Of a DNA stretch of 64,000 bases, positions 25,717-33,664 are shown piece after piece. The stretch is from CAZQFV01 sp964613665 (lineage in GTDB: Bacteria; Chloroflexota; Chloroflexia; DTKN01). Position numbers and translations under genes: made by a program. The notes under the pieces are model-generated. The model was not told the origin of the DNA, ran no database searches, and worked only from the letters and a program-made list of their open reading frames with translations. Numbering within the stretch: the stretch's first letter is position 1; the number at the start of each line of letters is the position of its first letter. The stretch covers positions 1 through 64,000 of the forward strand of contig CAZTIG010000010.1 in assembly GCA_964613665.1 (NCBI GenBank). Reading direction: 5' to 3'.

Positions 25717-26068
25717 CATGCTTCTTGCGCAGTGTTTTGAGAGAAGCCACCGTCATGGCGACGATCTCGTCGGCCTCTTTGGCCAGTGGAGCCAACTGCG
25801 TCGGTGGTAGGAGGCCGGCCTCGCCGAGCAGATCCAGCCAATACATCGTTTCGTCGGCCTCTTCTTCCACGATTTTCAGCTTGTGTACCATGTCGGAATT
25901 GGACTGGGCCCGGCACGCCGCACGGTAGTTGGCCCCTACCGATGTGGCCGAGCGCAACACCTGCCGGCCGATCACGTCCGCCGTCCGTCCTCTGGGCAAG
26001 CCCTCCACCAGCCGAATCACCCGCAGTCCCAAGGCCCTGGTCCGCCGCTTGAATTCCTCCGCATCCAT
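25685..26068 (-). CDS. Four-helix-bundle protein, IVP/S23 type, copy 2 (inverted)
   Basis: 127 residues from ATG 26068, nearly identical to the copy at 24208: about ten base changes, all in the 5' half, giving Arg16 and Ser58. The product is 7 residues longer (ending PIANRKS) because two extra heptamer units without a stop follow the shared HGQS end, so the array sets the C-terminus. It lies tail to tail with etfA and tail to head with the alanyl-tRNA editing gene. The recent identity of the 3' halves points to recent copying or gene conversion. Confidence 0.85.
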   Translation of the reverse strand: MDAEEFKRRTRALGLRVIRLVEGLPRGRTADVIGRQVLRSATSVGANYRAACRAQSNSDMVHKLKIVEEEADETMYWLDLLGEAGLLPPTQLAPLAKEADEIVAMTVASLKTLRKKHGQSPIANRKS

Positions 26069-26079
26069 TTCACTCCCTC

Positions 26080-26135
26080 CAATCGTCAATCCACAATCGT
26101 CAATCCAATATCGTCAATCGTCAGTCGTCAATCCA
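26080..26135 (-). repeat. Heptamer array D (8 x CAATCGT/CAATCCA)
   Basis: Units CAATCGT, CAATCCA, CAATCGT, CAATCCA, ATATCGT, CAATCGT, CAGTCGT, CAATCCA. The last overlaps the stop codon of the alanyl-tRNA editing gene. Up to about 26106 it mirrors array A. Confidence 0.85.
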
Positions 26136-27339
26136 CGAGCGGCTGCACCTGCTCCCGAAGCCTCCCCATTGCATGTTGGATTGCCTCCTCCAGCCGGCCC
26201 ACCTCCGGCCCTCCTCCCTGCGCGTCGCCCGGCCGGCCGCCGCCGCGCCCCCCCAGCAGCCCGGCCGCCTCGCGCACCAGCGCGCCCATGTTCCAGGGCA
26301 GCCCCTCGGCCCGGGCAAAGCACAGCCGGCCGTCCTCGCCCCGTAGCCCCAGCAGAGCTACACCACCGGGCAGGGCGGCAACCTCCCGCGCCAGGACCTT
26401 GACCTCGTCCAGCGAGCGCCCGGCGAAGACGGCCCGGACCACCCGGACCGACCCGACCTCCTCAGCCCGCTCGTACAGCTCGACTGCTTCATAGTGCAGC
26501 AGCCCGCGGCGGGCATGCTCCAGCGCCTTGCGCGCCTCGTGCTCGGAGGCGATCAGCTTGCCCACCACCTCGGGGAGAAAGGGCAATCCCACGGTCAGGG
26601 CCGCGCCCAGCTCGGAGAGCAGCCCGTGCTTCCAGCGGGCGTCGCGCAGCGCCCGCCAGCCACAGAGGAAGGTGATGCGCGTCTCGGCCCCGCGGCGCTC
26701 GCTGTGGACGATGCGGATCGTGCCCACCTGGCCGCTGCGCGGGCAGTGCGTGCCCCCGCAGGCCGACCAGTCGAACCCCTCCACCTCGACGATGCGGATG
26801 CGCTCATAGTCGGCCGGCGGCTTGCGCAGCGGCAGCCGGGCCAGCTCCTCCGGGTCGACGAAGCGGATCAGCACCGAGCGGTCCTCGAAGACGATGGCGT
26901 TGGCCCGGTCCTCGACGGCGGCCAGGTCGGCGGCCGACAGGCCGGTGCGGTTCACGTCGATGGTCGAGTCCTCCTCGCCCAGGTGCGAGGAGACCGTCTC
27001 CGCCTGCAACAACTCCACAAAGGCCTGGGAGAGGATGTGCTGACCGGTATGCTGCTGCATGTTGTCGAAGCGGCGCTCGCCGTCCACCTGGCCCCGGACC
27101 GTGTCCGCGGCCACCTCGCCGGCCAGGACGTGGACAATCTCGCCGCCGTCCTCGACCACCTCCAGCACGGCCACCCCGTTCAGCGTCCCCCGGTCGAAAG
27201 GCTGGCCGCCGGAGGCCGGGTAAAAGGCGGTGCGGTCCAGGACCACCGCCGGCCGGCCGTCGACGACGCGCCGCTCCACCACCCGGGCGTCGAAGGTGAG
27301 CAGGAAAGGGTCGTCGTAGTACAGGCGCTCGCTGGGCAT
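26128..27339 (-). CDS. Alanyl-tRNA editing protein, long AlaX type with DHHA1 domain
   Basis: 403 residues. It is related to the editing half of alanyl-tRNA synthetase and would hydrolyse Ser- or Gly-tRNA-Ala. The zinc ligands are present: HTGQHILSQAF, and CGGTHC in WSACGGTHCPRSGQVG. The N-terminal beta domain carries LDRTAFYPASGGQPFDRGTL, and the C-terminal part (VALLGLRGEDGRLCFARAEG, then Gly-rich) is a DHHA1-like domain. There is no aminoacylation domain, so it is a trans-editing factor. AAGGAGGT lies 5 bases before ATG 27339. The TGA stop falls in a CAATCCA unit of array D. Confidence 0.9.
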   Translation of the reverse strand: MPSERLYYDDPFLLTFDARVVERRVVDGRPAVVLDRTAFYPASGGQPFDRGTLNGVAVLEVVEDGGEIVHVLAGEVAADTVRGQVDGERRFDNMQQHTGQHILSQAFVELLQAETVSSHLGEEDSTIDVNRTGLSAADLAAVEDRANAIVFEDRSVLIRFVDPEELARLPLRKPPADYERIRIVEVEGFDWSACGGTHCPRSGQVGTIRIVHSERRGAETRITFLCGWRALRDARWKHGLLSELGAALTVGLPFLPEVVGKLIASEHEARKALEHARRGLLHYEAVELYERAEEVGSVRVVRAVFAGRSLDEVKVLAREVAALPGGVALLGLRGEDGRLCFARAEGLPWNMGALVREAAGLLGGRGGGRPGDAQGGGPEVGRLEEAIQHAMGRLREQVQPLVD

Positions 27340-27357
27340 GGCCACCTCCTTGGGAGT

Positions 27358-27385
27358 ATTGTAGCACAAGGAGCCCCACGTGCAA
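27358..27385 (-). promoter_or_regulatory. Promoter TTGCAC-16-TACAAT of the alanyl-tRNA editing gene
   Basis: On the minus strand TTGCAC (27385-27380), 16-base spacer, TACAAT (27363-27358) preceded by TGC; 18 bases before the start codon. Confidence 0.6.
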
Positions 27386-27477
27386 CCGGGCACCGGCCAC
27401 CTCTCGGGACTAGGCCGGGCGGGCGCGGCCAGCCGCGCGCCCCTGCCGGCCACGCCGGCGCGACTGCCCCTCGCGGC

Positions 27478-27592
27478 TCAGGGTGGAAGAGGATCGTACA
27501 CCGTCACTCCATAGATGGCGAACTCCGTCTCCCCGACCCGCCCCCGGACGGTCCACGTCTTCATCACCTGGCCTGGTCTGTCCCCAGTCACC
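27478..27592 (-). pseudogene. Remnant of a second copy of the adjacent lipoprotein (C-terminal 37 codons)
   Basis: Immediately after the lipoprotein stop, the same strand encodes GQVMKTWTVRGRVGETEF then AIYGVTVYDPLPP and a stop. This aligns with the true C-terminus GQVMKEWVVEGLAGDTPF then RICGRTVYEPPR. No start or signal peptide is left, so it is the tail of a former tandem paralogue. Confidence 0.7.
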
Positions 27593-27595
27593 TCA

Positions 27596-28060
27596 TCATC
27601 GCGGCGGCTCGTAGACCGTCCGGCCGCAGATCCTGAACGGGGTATCCCCGGCCAGCCCTTCGACGACCCATTCCTTCATGACCTGGCCCCGGTAGCGGCC
27701 GGCCGCCTGCCCCGCGCGAGAACCATCGTACGTTATGATGCTGGTGCTATAGTGCCACCAGTTGCCCGCCGAGCAGCGGGTCCATTCTCCCTGCTCGTTC
27801 TTCTCACGGCAGTTGCTCGTAGAGGTGATTCTGACGACCTCCGTCGAGCCGTCTCGGCCGTAGATGTAGACATCCTGGCCCGTGTCGTTGGTGATGAGTA
27901 GCTCACCCCCAATCCCCCTCGTCGCGGCAATGCTCAGGCCGGGGATGGCCGGCTCGACCTTGTCGACGTAGGCAATGTAGATCTCCCCTGTGCCGTCACA
28001 GCCGGCCAGGAGCAGGAAAGTCAGCAGCACGAGCGCGGCGAACCTTGCACCTGCTCTCAT
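27596..28060 (-). CDS. Small lipoprotein of unknown function
   Basis: 154 residues. A signal peptide with lipobox (ALVLLTFLLLAGC, Cys near residue 21) predicts lipid attachment and surface location. The mature part has a short beta-rich domain: LLITNDTGQDVYIYGRDG, an internal Cys pair in NCREKNEQGEWTRC, and FRICGRTVYEPP. I recognise no family. GAGGTGAGG precedes ATG 28060 (GTG 28069 is an alternative). The gene follows the GxxExxY-like gene by 15 bases, and a paralogue remnant lies directly downstream. Confidence 0.7.
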   Translation of the reverse strand: MRAGARFAALVLLTFLLLAGCDGTGEIYIAYVDKVEPAIPGLSIAATRGIGGELLITNDTGQDVYIYGRDGSTEVVRITSTSNCREKNEQGEWTRCSAGNWWHYSTSIITYDGSRAGQAAGRYRGQVMKEWVVEGLAGDTPFRICGRTVYEPPR

Positions 28061-28075
28061 CGTCCTCACCTCTCT

Positions 28076-28459
28076 CTACCTGGGCACGGGCTGATCCGGG
28101 GGACAGCAGGAACTCGTTTCACCGCCGCCTGGGCCGGCCGGCGTGTGCACAAAGCGGCGCAGGCCCAACGGCTTCTGGCCGAAGTTGACCAGCAGGCACA
28201 GCCGATAGCGGCCCTGGTGGAGGTAGAGCAGGCACTGCTCCACTCGCCGGGTGATCACCACACCGTCGTAGGCGATGGGGATGTGCACCTCGCGCTGATA
28301 GTACAGGCCGCGCTTGCGCAAAGCCAACCCTAGCGCCCGCTGATGGTCCACCTCCATGCAGTGGACCCGCAGCTGGCGCTGCACGTCGATGCACGCCCCA
28401 ATCACGGCGTGCGAGATGGCCTCAAAGTCGTACCCCTTGTTCGAGAGTGGGGTGGGCAT
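28076..28459 (-). CDS. GxxExxY-family protein with core deletion
   Basis: 127 residues. The first 70 residues and the end match the GxxExxY family (TIGR04256): AISHAVIGACIDVQRQL, LALRKRGLYYQREVHIPIAYDGVVI and LCLLVNFGQKPLGLRRFV. Between them, the stretch that normally carries the nuclease-like Asp and Glu-x-Lys (RIDLLV...VELK) is reduced to RRVEQCLLYLHQGRYR. The eponymous G-x2-E-x2-Y is also altered (CMEVDH). It is therefore probably inactive as a nuclease-like protein, though the frame is intact. GGGAGGT precedes ATG 28459. Just upstream lies an inverted repeat containing CTTTTCGTGC words. Confidence 0.7.
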   Translation of the reverse strand: MPTPLSNKGYDFEAISHAVIGACIDVQRQLRVHCMEVDHQRALGLALRKRGLYYQREVHIPIAYDGVVITRRVEQCLLYLHQGRYRLCLLVNFGQKPLGLRRFVHTPAGPGGGETSSCCPPDQPVPR

Positions 28460-28481
28460 GGCAGACCTCCCGGTTGTTCAA

Positions 28482-28544
28482 GGGCGTCTGGACCACGAAA
28501 GGCGCTTTTCGTGCCTTTTCGTGTGTTTCGCGGTCCGAACGCCC
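28482..28544. repeat. Imperfect inverted repeat with internal 10-base direct words
   Basis: Two 19-base arms (28482-28500 beginning GGGCGTCTGGACC, and 28526-28544 ending GGTCCGAACGCCC) are complementary except for 3 positions. Between them CTTTTCGTGC and CTTTTCGTGT repeat directly. It lies 22 bases upstream of the GxxExxY-like gene. Confidence 0.65.
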
Positions 28545-28661
28545 GCCCCTTCTCCCCCTGGCGCGATATCACCTGCTTGATCATCCCTGCCGGCCATTCT
28601 AGCACAGCGCTCCCGGGCGTCAAACGGCCTCGCCCGCGGCAAGGGCCGTGCCATCCTCCAG

Positions 28662-28690
28662 TTGCCAGAATCGGCGAAAGCGTATAGAAT
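28662..28690 (+). promoter_or_regulatory. Promoter TTGCCA-17-TAGAAT
   Basis: TTGCCA at 28662-28667 and TAGAAT at 28685-28690 with a 17-base spacer, about 50 bases before ATG 28743. Confidence 0.55.
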
Positions 28691-28742
28691 GGAGCCGACA
28701 GCCGGTCAGCCCGTGGCATCCAGGCCGTGCAAGGAGTTCACG

Positions 28743-30200
28743 ATGGCTACAATCCTTCTCCGCAATGCTGACCTCCTGGTCACGATGGACCAAGAGCGCC
28801 GCGTCATCTCCGACGGCGCGCTGCAGATCGAGGACGGCTTCATTCGCGCCGTCGGCCCCACGGCCGACCTACCGGCCGCCGCCGACCGGGTCATCGACGC
28901 CCGCGGCATGGTCGTCCTGCCCGGCCTGGTCAATACCCACCACCACCTCTACCAGACCCTCACCCGGGCCCTGCCGGCCGTCCAGGATGTCGAGCTCTTC
29001 GACTGGCTGCTGCGCCTGTACCGCGTCTGGGGCGAGCTCACGGCAGAGGCGGTCTACGTTAGCGCCAAGGTCGGCCTGGCCGAGCTGCTTCTGAGCGGCT
29101 GCACCACCGCCAGCGACCTCTTCTACGTCTTTCCCCGCGGCAGCGACGTCTCCATCGACGCCGAGATCGCCGCCGCCCGCGAGCTGGGCGTGCGCTTCCA
29201 CCCGGGCCGGGGCAGCATGTCGCGCGGCCGCAGCCAGGGCGGCCTGCCGCCGGACGATGTCGCCCAGACCGAGGAGGAGATCCTGGCCGACTGCGAGCGC
29301 TTGATCCGCACCTACCACGACCCCCGGCCCGGGGCCATGGTGCGCATCGACCTGTCGCCCTGCTCGCCCTTCTCCGTCAGCCCTGGCGGGATGGAGGCGA
29401 TGCGCGACCTGGGCCGGCGGGAGGGCGTGCGCCTGCACACCCACCTGGCCGAGACACTGGACGAGGAGGCCTACTGCCTGAAGGAGTACGGCCGGCGGCC
29501 GCTGGCCGTGATGGAGGACCTGGGCTGGGTGGGGCCGGACGTCTGGTTCGCCCACGTCATCCACGTGAACGAGGAGGAGGTGGCCCGGCTGGCCGCGACC
29601 GGCACCGGCGTGGCGCACTGTCCCAGCTCGAACATGCGCCTGGGGTCGGGCATCGCCCCCATCGTGGAGATGATCGCCGCTGGCGTGCCGGTGGGCCTGG
29701 CCGTGGACGGCAGCGCCTCCAACGACTCCTCGCACATGCTGCTGGAAGCCCGCCAGGCGTTGCTGCTGCAGCGGGTGCGCTACGGGGCGGCGGCCCTCTC
29801 GGCCAGCCAGGCGCTGGAGTTGGCCACGCTGGGCGGGGCGCGCGTCCTGGGGCGCGACGACATCGGCGCGCTGGCCCCGGGCATGGCCGCCGACCTGATC
29901 GGCCTGCGCCGGGAGCGGCTGGAGTACGCCGGAGCGCAGCACGACCCGCTGGCGGCGCTGCTGCTGTGCGCCCCGGCCTGGGTCGACCTGGCCCTGGTGC
30001 ACGGCCAGGTGCGGGTGCAGGACGGTGTCATCCCCGGGCTGGACCTGCCGGCCCTGGTCGCCCGCCACAACGCCCTCTCCGCCGACCTGGTGGAGCGCGC
30101 CGAGGCCCGCTACGGTCAGCCCTTGCGCGAGCGCATCTGGCGAAGAGCTTTCAGCAGTCAGCGGCCAGCCGACACCACCCCCAAGCCTGATCGCCGATAG
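28743..30200 (+). CDS. Amidohydrolase, 8-oxoguanine deaminase-like
   Basis: 485 residues of the AtzC/TrzN-type amidohydrolase superfamily. The metal ligands are present: H-x-H in VNTHHHLYQTLTR, the third His in HTHLAETLDEE, the fourth in WFAHVIH, and the catalytic Asp in AVDGSASNDSSHML. The SPCSPFSVSP segment and overall pattern resemble 8-oxoguanine deaminase, which turns 8-oxoguanine into urate; other purine or triazine deaminases cannot be excluded. AAGGAG lies 6 bases before ATG 28743. The extreme C-terminus (FSSQRPADTTPKPDRR) reads like translated intergenic DNA and the stop falls in a GATCGCCGATAG word-repeat region. Confidence 0.82.
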   Translation: MATILLRNADLLVTMDQERRVISDGALQIEDGFIRAVGPTADLPAAADRVIDARGMVVLPGLVNTHHHLYQTLTRALPAVQDVELFDWLLRLYRVWGELTAEAVYVSAKVGLAELLLSGCTTASDLFYVFPRGSDVSIDAEIAAARELGVRFHPGRGSMSRGRSQGGLPPDDVAQTEEEILADCERLIRTYHDPRPGAMVRIDLSPCSPFSVSPGGMEAMRDLGRREGVRLHTHLAETLDEEAYCLKEYGRRPLAVMEDLGWVGPDVWFAHVIHVNEEEVARLAATGTGVAHCPSSNMRLGSGIAPIVEMIAAGVPVGLAVDGSASNDSSHMLLEARQALLLQRVRYGAAALSASQALELATLGGARVLGRDDIGALAPGMAADLIGLRRERLEYAGAQHDPLAALLLCAPAWVDLALVHGQVRVQDGVIPGLDLPALVARHNALSADLVERAEARYGQPLRERIWRRAFSSQRPADTTPKPDRR

Positions 30201-30298
30201 TTGGTACCCGATACCTGGACCCTGATAGCCGTTCACCGAAGCCTTGCTGGTCTCGTACCGCTGACACCCGCGCATTGCCTGAAGGAGAGAGATACGGC

Positions 30299-30784
30299 AT
30301 GGAACTCAAATGGACCCCCTGGCGCATGGCCTACATCCAGCAGGAGTGCGGCGGCGAGTGCATCCTCTGCCGGAAGCCGGCCGTGCAGGACGACGCGGCG
30401 AACCTGATCGTCTACCGCGGCCGGCTCTGCTACGCCCTCCTGAACGTCTACCCTTACAACAACGGCCACCTCATGGTCGCCCCCTACGCCCACGTGGGCG
30501 ACCTGGCCGAGCTGGACGGCGAGACGGCCGCCGAGATGGCCGCCGTGGCCCAGAAGTGCGTGCGCGCCCTGCGCCGCACGATGTCGCCGCACGGCTTTAA
30601 CCTGGGGATGAACCTGGGGCAGTGCGCCGGGGCCGGCATCGCCGACCACCTGCACCTGCACATCGTGCCGCGCTGGAGCGGCGACACCAGCTTCATGCCG
30701 CTGCTGGCCGGCACGAAGCTGATCCCAGAGCTGCTGGAGGACACCTACGCCAAGGTGCGCCAGGCGCTGCTGAAAGAGGATTAG
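30299..30784 (+). CDS. HIT-family nucleotide hydrolase or phosphorylase
   Basis: 161 residues. The histidine triad HLHLHIVPRW is intact, and CGGECILC near the N-terminus is a likely zinc pair as in the Ap4A-phosphorylase-like bacterial HIT group. It would cleave dinucleoside polyphosphates or related nucleotides. GAAGGAGAG lies 8 bases before ATG 30299; a GTG-type start at 30275 is less likely. The GH5 gene starts 37 bases downstream on the same strand. Confidence 0.88.
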   Translation: MELKWTPWRMAYIQQECGGECILCRKPAVQDDAANLIVYRGRLCYALLNVYPYNNGHLMVAPYAHVGDLAELDGETAAEMAAVAQKCVRALRRTMSPHGFNLGMNLGQCAGAGIADHLHLHIVPRWSGDTSFMPLLAGTKLIPELLEDTYAKVRQALLKED

Positions 30785-30820
30785 GGCACAGCACCCGGAC
30801 TCCGGGACAAGGAGGTTTCC

Positions 30821-32260
30821 ATGGACATGCTCCAGGTCAGAGGCAACCAGATCGTCGACGCCGCCGGCCGGCCGGTGCGCCTGCGCGGCACCTGCGTCGG
30901 CGGATGGATGAACATGGAGAACTTTATCGACGGCTACCCCGGCACCGAGCACGGCCTGCGCGCGGCCCTGGCCGCAGAGCTGGGCCCGGAACAGGCCCGC
31001 TTCTTCTTCGCGCGGCTGCTGGACCACTTTTTCGGCGCGGACGACATCGCCTTCATCCGCGCCCGCGGAGCCAACGTCGTCCGGCTGCCGCTCAACTACC
31101 GCCACTTTGAAGACGACGCCGCGCCCTTCGAGTACCTGGAGCCCGGCTTCGACCGGTTGGACCGTGCCGTCCGCTGGTGTGGGGAGCAGGGCCTGTACGT
31201 CATCCTCGACCTGCACGCCGTCCCCGGCTGGCAGAACCCCGACTGGCACTGCGACAACCCCTGCGGCCAGGGCCTCTTCTGGCAGCACCCCCACTTCCAG
31301 GAGCGCTTCTACGCCCTGTGGCGGGAGATCGCCCGCCGCTACCAGGGCAACCCCACCGTGGCCGGCTACAATGTCATGAACGAGCCGGTGTGCGGCTGGC
31401 CGCGGGGCCGCTCCCCCCTGCCCTACCAGCCCGACTGGGCGGCGCTCAACCGCGTCTACCGCCAGGTCGTCCGGGCCATCCGCATGGTCGACCCCCAGCA
31501 CATCATCTTCCTGGAGGGCGACTGGTTCTCCACCCTCTTCTCCGGCCTGGACGCGCCCTTTGCCGACAACCTGGTCTACAGCAGCCACCACTATGTCGCG
31601 GCCGGCTTCGGGCCCGGGCCCTACCCCGGCACGATCCGCGGCCAGTACTGGGACGGCGCCTACCAGGCGCAGCTCTTCGCCGCGCAGGAGGGCACGCGCT
31701 ACGCCCAGGAGCACGGTGTCCCGCTGTGGGTCGGCGAGTTCGGCGCCGTCTACAACGGGCCGGCCGCGGAACAGCCCGACCGCCTGCGCGCCCTCGACGA
31801 CCAGCTCGCCGTCCTGGAGGAGGCCGGCGTCCACTGGACGACCTGGACCTACAAGGACGTCGGGGTGATGGGTTGGGTGCAGCTCGATCCCGCGTGCGAG
31901 TACATGCAGCGCATCCGCCCCGTCCTCGCGGCCAAGACCGAGCTGGGCACCGACATGTGGAGCCGCTGGCTGCCCTCGACCCCGGCGCGCGAGGCCGTCC
32001 GGCAGCTCGGCCAGGTCGTGGCCCAGGTGCTAGGGGCTGGGTATGATCCCCAGGTCGTCCACGACCACCTCGACGCCGCCGCCCTGGCCGAGTGCGCCGC
32101 CGGCATGCTCCAGCCGGCCTATGCCCGCAGCTTCCGCGGCATGTCCGAGGCCGACCTGGACCGCGTGCTCGAGTCCTTCTGCCTGCGGAATTGCCGAGTG
32201 AACGGGGAGCTGCTGCGTATCCTCGAGAGGCACTTGCGGCAGAGCGGAGCGGAGGGATAG
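30821..32260 (+). CDS. Glycoside hydrolase family 5-like (cellulase-fold) enzyme
   Basis: 479 residues with a GH5 TIM barrel. The acid/base Glu is in AGYNVMNEPVCGWP, the nucleophile in LWVGEFGAVYNGP, and the conserved Arg in GANVVRLPLNYRHF. It has no signal peptide or carbohydrate-binding module, so it probably acts on imported oligosaccharides or glycosides in the cytoplasm; the exact substrate cannot be told. AAGGAGGT precedes ATG 30821. It ends 9 bases before a 16-base inverted repeat shared with the convergent neighbour. Confidence 0.85.
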   Translation: MDMLQVRGNQIVDAAGRPVRLRGTCVGGWMNMENFIDGYPGTEHGLRAALAAELGPEQARFFFARLLDHFFGADDIAFIRARGANVVRLPLNYRHFEDDAAPFEYLEPGFDRLDRAVRWCGEQGLYVILDLHAVPGWQNPDWHCDNPCGQGLFWQHPHFQERFYALWREIARRYQGNPTVAGYNVMNEPVCGWPRGRSPLPYQPDWAALNRVYRQVVRAIRMVDPQHIIFLEGDWFSTLFSGLDAPFADNLVYSSHHYVAAGFGPGPYPGTIRGQYWDGAYQAQLFAAQEGTRYAQEHGVPLWVGEFGAVYNGPAAEQPDRLRALDDQLAVLEEAGVHWTTWTYKDVGVMGWVQLDPACEYMQRIRPVLAAKTELGTDMWSRWLPSTPAREAVRQLGQVVAQVLGAGYDPQVVHDHLDAAALAECAAGMLQPAYARSFRGMSEADLDRVLESFCLRNCRVNGELLRILERHLRQSGAEG

Positions 32261-32268
32261 GGGTGCCT

Positions 32269-32340
32269 GGCTACAAGTTGCAGGCAACAAGTAACAGGTA
32301 CCGGGCCAGACGCACAACCGAGAACCTGCAACCTGTAGCC
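32269..32340. repeat. Inverted repeat between convergent genes
   Basis: GGCTACAAGTTGCAGG (32269-32284) and CCTGCAACCTGTAGCC (32325-32340) are complementary with one mismatch, loop of 40. It lies 8 bases after the GH5 stop and 13 bases from the stop of the opposing gene, and could serve as a two-way transcription end, although it lacks T runs. The sequence between repeats similar words (CAGGCAACAAGTAACAGGTA). Confidence 0.55.
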
Positions 32341-32353
32341 TGACTCCCAGCCT

Positions 32354-33664
32354 CTACACCACACCATAGCGCCGCCAGGACGCCAGCGCGCTGCGGATGA
32401 GGGCGATGCCCGAGGCCACGCTCACCTCGCGGCCCGGGCCCTGGTTATAGACCGAGACCAGCGCGAAGGCGGCGACCTTGCCCGTGGCCATCACCGTGTC
32501 GATGGCTGCCTGCACCTGGGCCAGGTCCGGTCCGTTGGGCTCTCCGGTGCGGTGGCTGGGGACGAGGCTGCGATCGAGGATATCGGCGTCCACATGCAGG
32601 TAGAGCAAGTCGCAGTGGCCGGCCAGGCGGGCCACGCTCGTGGCCAGGTCATCCCCCGGAAAGCCCGCGGCCGGCGCGGCGATGGTCACCTCGGTCGAGC
32701 GGAGCAGCCGCTCCTCGGCCGGGTCCAGGTTGCGCGGACCGACCAGCACGATGCGCTCCGTGGGCACCGGGGCGACGATGCGGGCGCGCTCGCGCCACTG
32801 CGGCAGGCCCAGGCCGGCGCAGACCGCCAGCGGCATGCCGCCCAGCCAGCCGCTCAGGGTGGTGCGCGGCGTGTTGAAATCGCCATGCGCATCGAACCAG
32901 ACCAGGCCGAGGCGCGCGATTGCCCCGTGGGCCTCCTGCAGCCCGCCGACGACGCCCGTGGCGTGCGTGCAGTCCCCGCCGGTCATCAGGACAGCCTTGC
33001 CAGCCCGCCGTGCCGCCACCACCACCCCGGCGATCGCCCCGCAGAGCGCGCCCACGGTGGCGGCCTCGTTGGCCCGGAACTGACCCTCGGGCAGCGCCGG
33101 CTCGACGACATCGACCGACACGCCGGCCTGGCGGTACACGCCGGCGGCGGCATAGGCGTCCAGGGCCCGCTCGTCGCCCTCGGCCGGCTGGCCCAGACGG
33201 TAGCGCACGGCCACGACCTGCAGCGCGGCAAGCGGTGCCGTGCGCAGCGTGGTGAACCGCCCTTCCACGCCGACGACGTTGCCGGCCGAGTCGGTCACCA
33301 GCAGGCCCTTGCTGGAATCGAGCAGCACCAGGCGGTTGCCCCAGGGGTCCTCGACCACGACGGCCCGGCCGATGGCGATGTCGAACGGAGGGGTGACGAT
33401 CGTCCCACCGGCCGCGGCGATGCGCTCGGCCGCGGCGTCGGCCGAGTCGACCAGCAGGTCCACCTCCGGGGGCCCGGGCTCCGTGTGCAGGACCATCTCA
33501 GTCTCCGAGCCGGGCAGGCGCAGGCCGGCCGCCCCCGTGGTGCGCCAGACGAGCGACAGGCCCAGCCGGCCGCGGTAGTAGGCCAGGCCGGCCTCCAGGT
33601 CGGGCACGGCCAGGCGCACGCAGTCCACGGCGCGCAGCAGTGGCTCCGGGCTGGTTCGTTCCAT
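32354..33664 (-). CDS. VOC domain-ureohydrolase (arginase/agmatinase-like) fusion
   Basis: 436 residues. Residues 10-120 are a vicinal-oxygen-chelate (glyoxalase/dioxygenase-fold) domain (DCVRLAVPDLEAGLAYYRGRLG to VVVEDPWGNRLVLLD). Residues 145-430 are a ureohydrolase: metal ligands in MTGGDCTHATGV (His shifted by two from the usual GGDHS), VWFDAHGDFNTP and LHVDADILD. Arginase-fold enzymes hydrolyse guanidino or formimino groups. No stop, start or ribosome site separates the halves, so it is one protein. GAGGAGA precedes ATG 33664. The substrate is unknown; hutU 9 kb away makes formiminoglutamate worth considering. Confidence 0.85.
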   Translation of the reverse strand: MERTSPEPLLRAVDCVRLAVPDLEAGLAYYRGRLGLSLVWRTTGAAGLRLPGSETEMVLHTEPGPPEVDLLVDSADAAAERIAAAGGTIVTPPFDIAIGRAVVVEDPWGNRLVLLDSSKGLLVTDSAGNVVGVEGRFTTLRTAPLAALQVVAVRYRLGQPAEGDERALDAYAAAGVYRQAGVSVDVVEPALPEGQFRANEAATVGALCGAIAGVVVAARRAGKAVLMTGGDCTHATGVVGGLQEAHGAIARLGLVWFDAHGDFNTPRTTLSGWLGGMPLAVCAGLGLPQWRERARIVAPVPTERIVLVGPRNLDPAEERLLRSTEVTIAAPAAGFPGDDLATSVARLAGHCDLLYLHVDADILDRSLVPSHRTGEPNGPDLAQVQAAIDTVMATGKVAAFALVSVYNQGPGREVSVASGIALIRSALASWRRYGVV

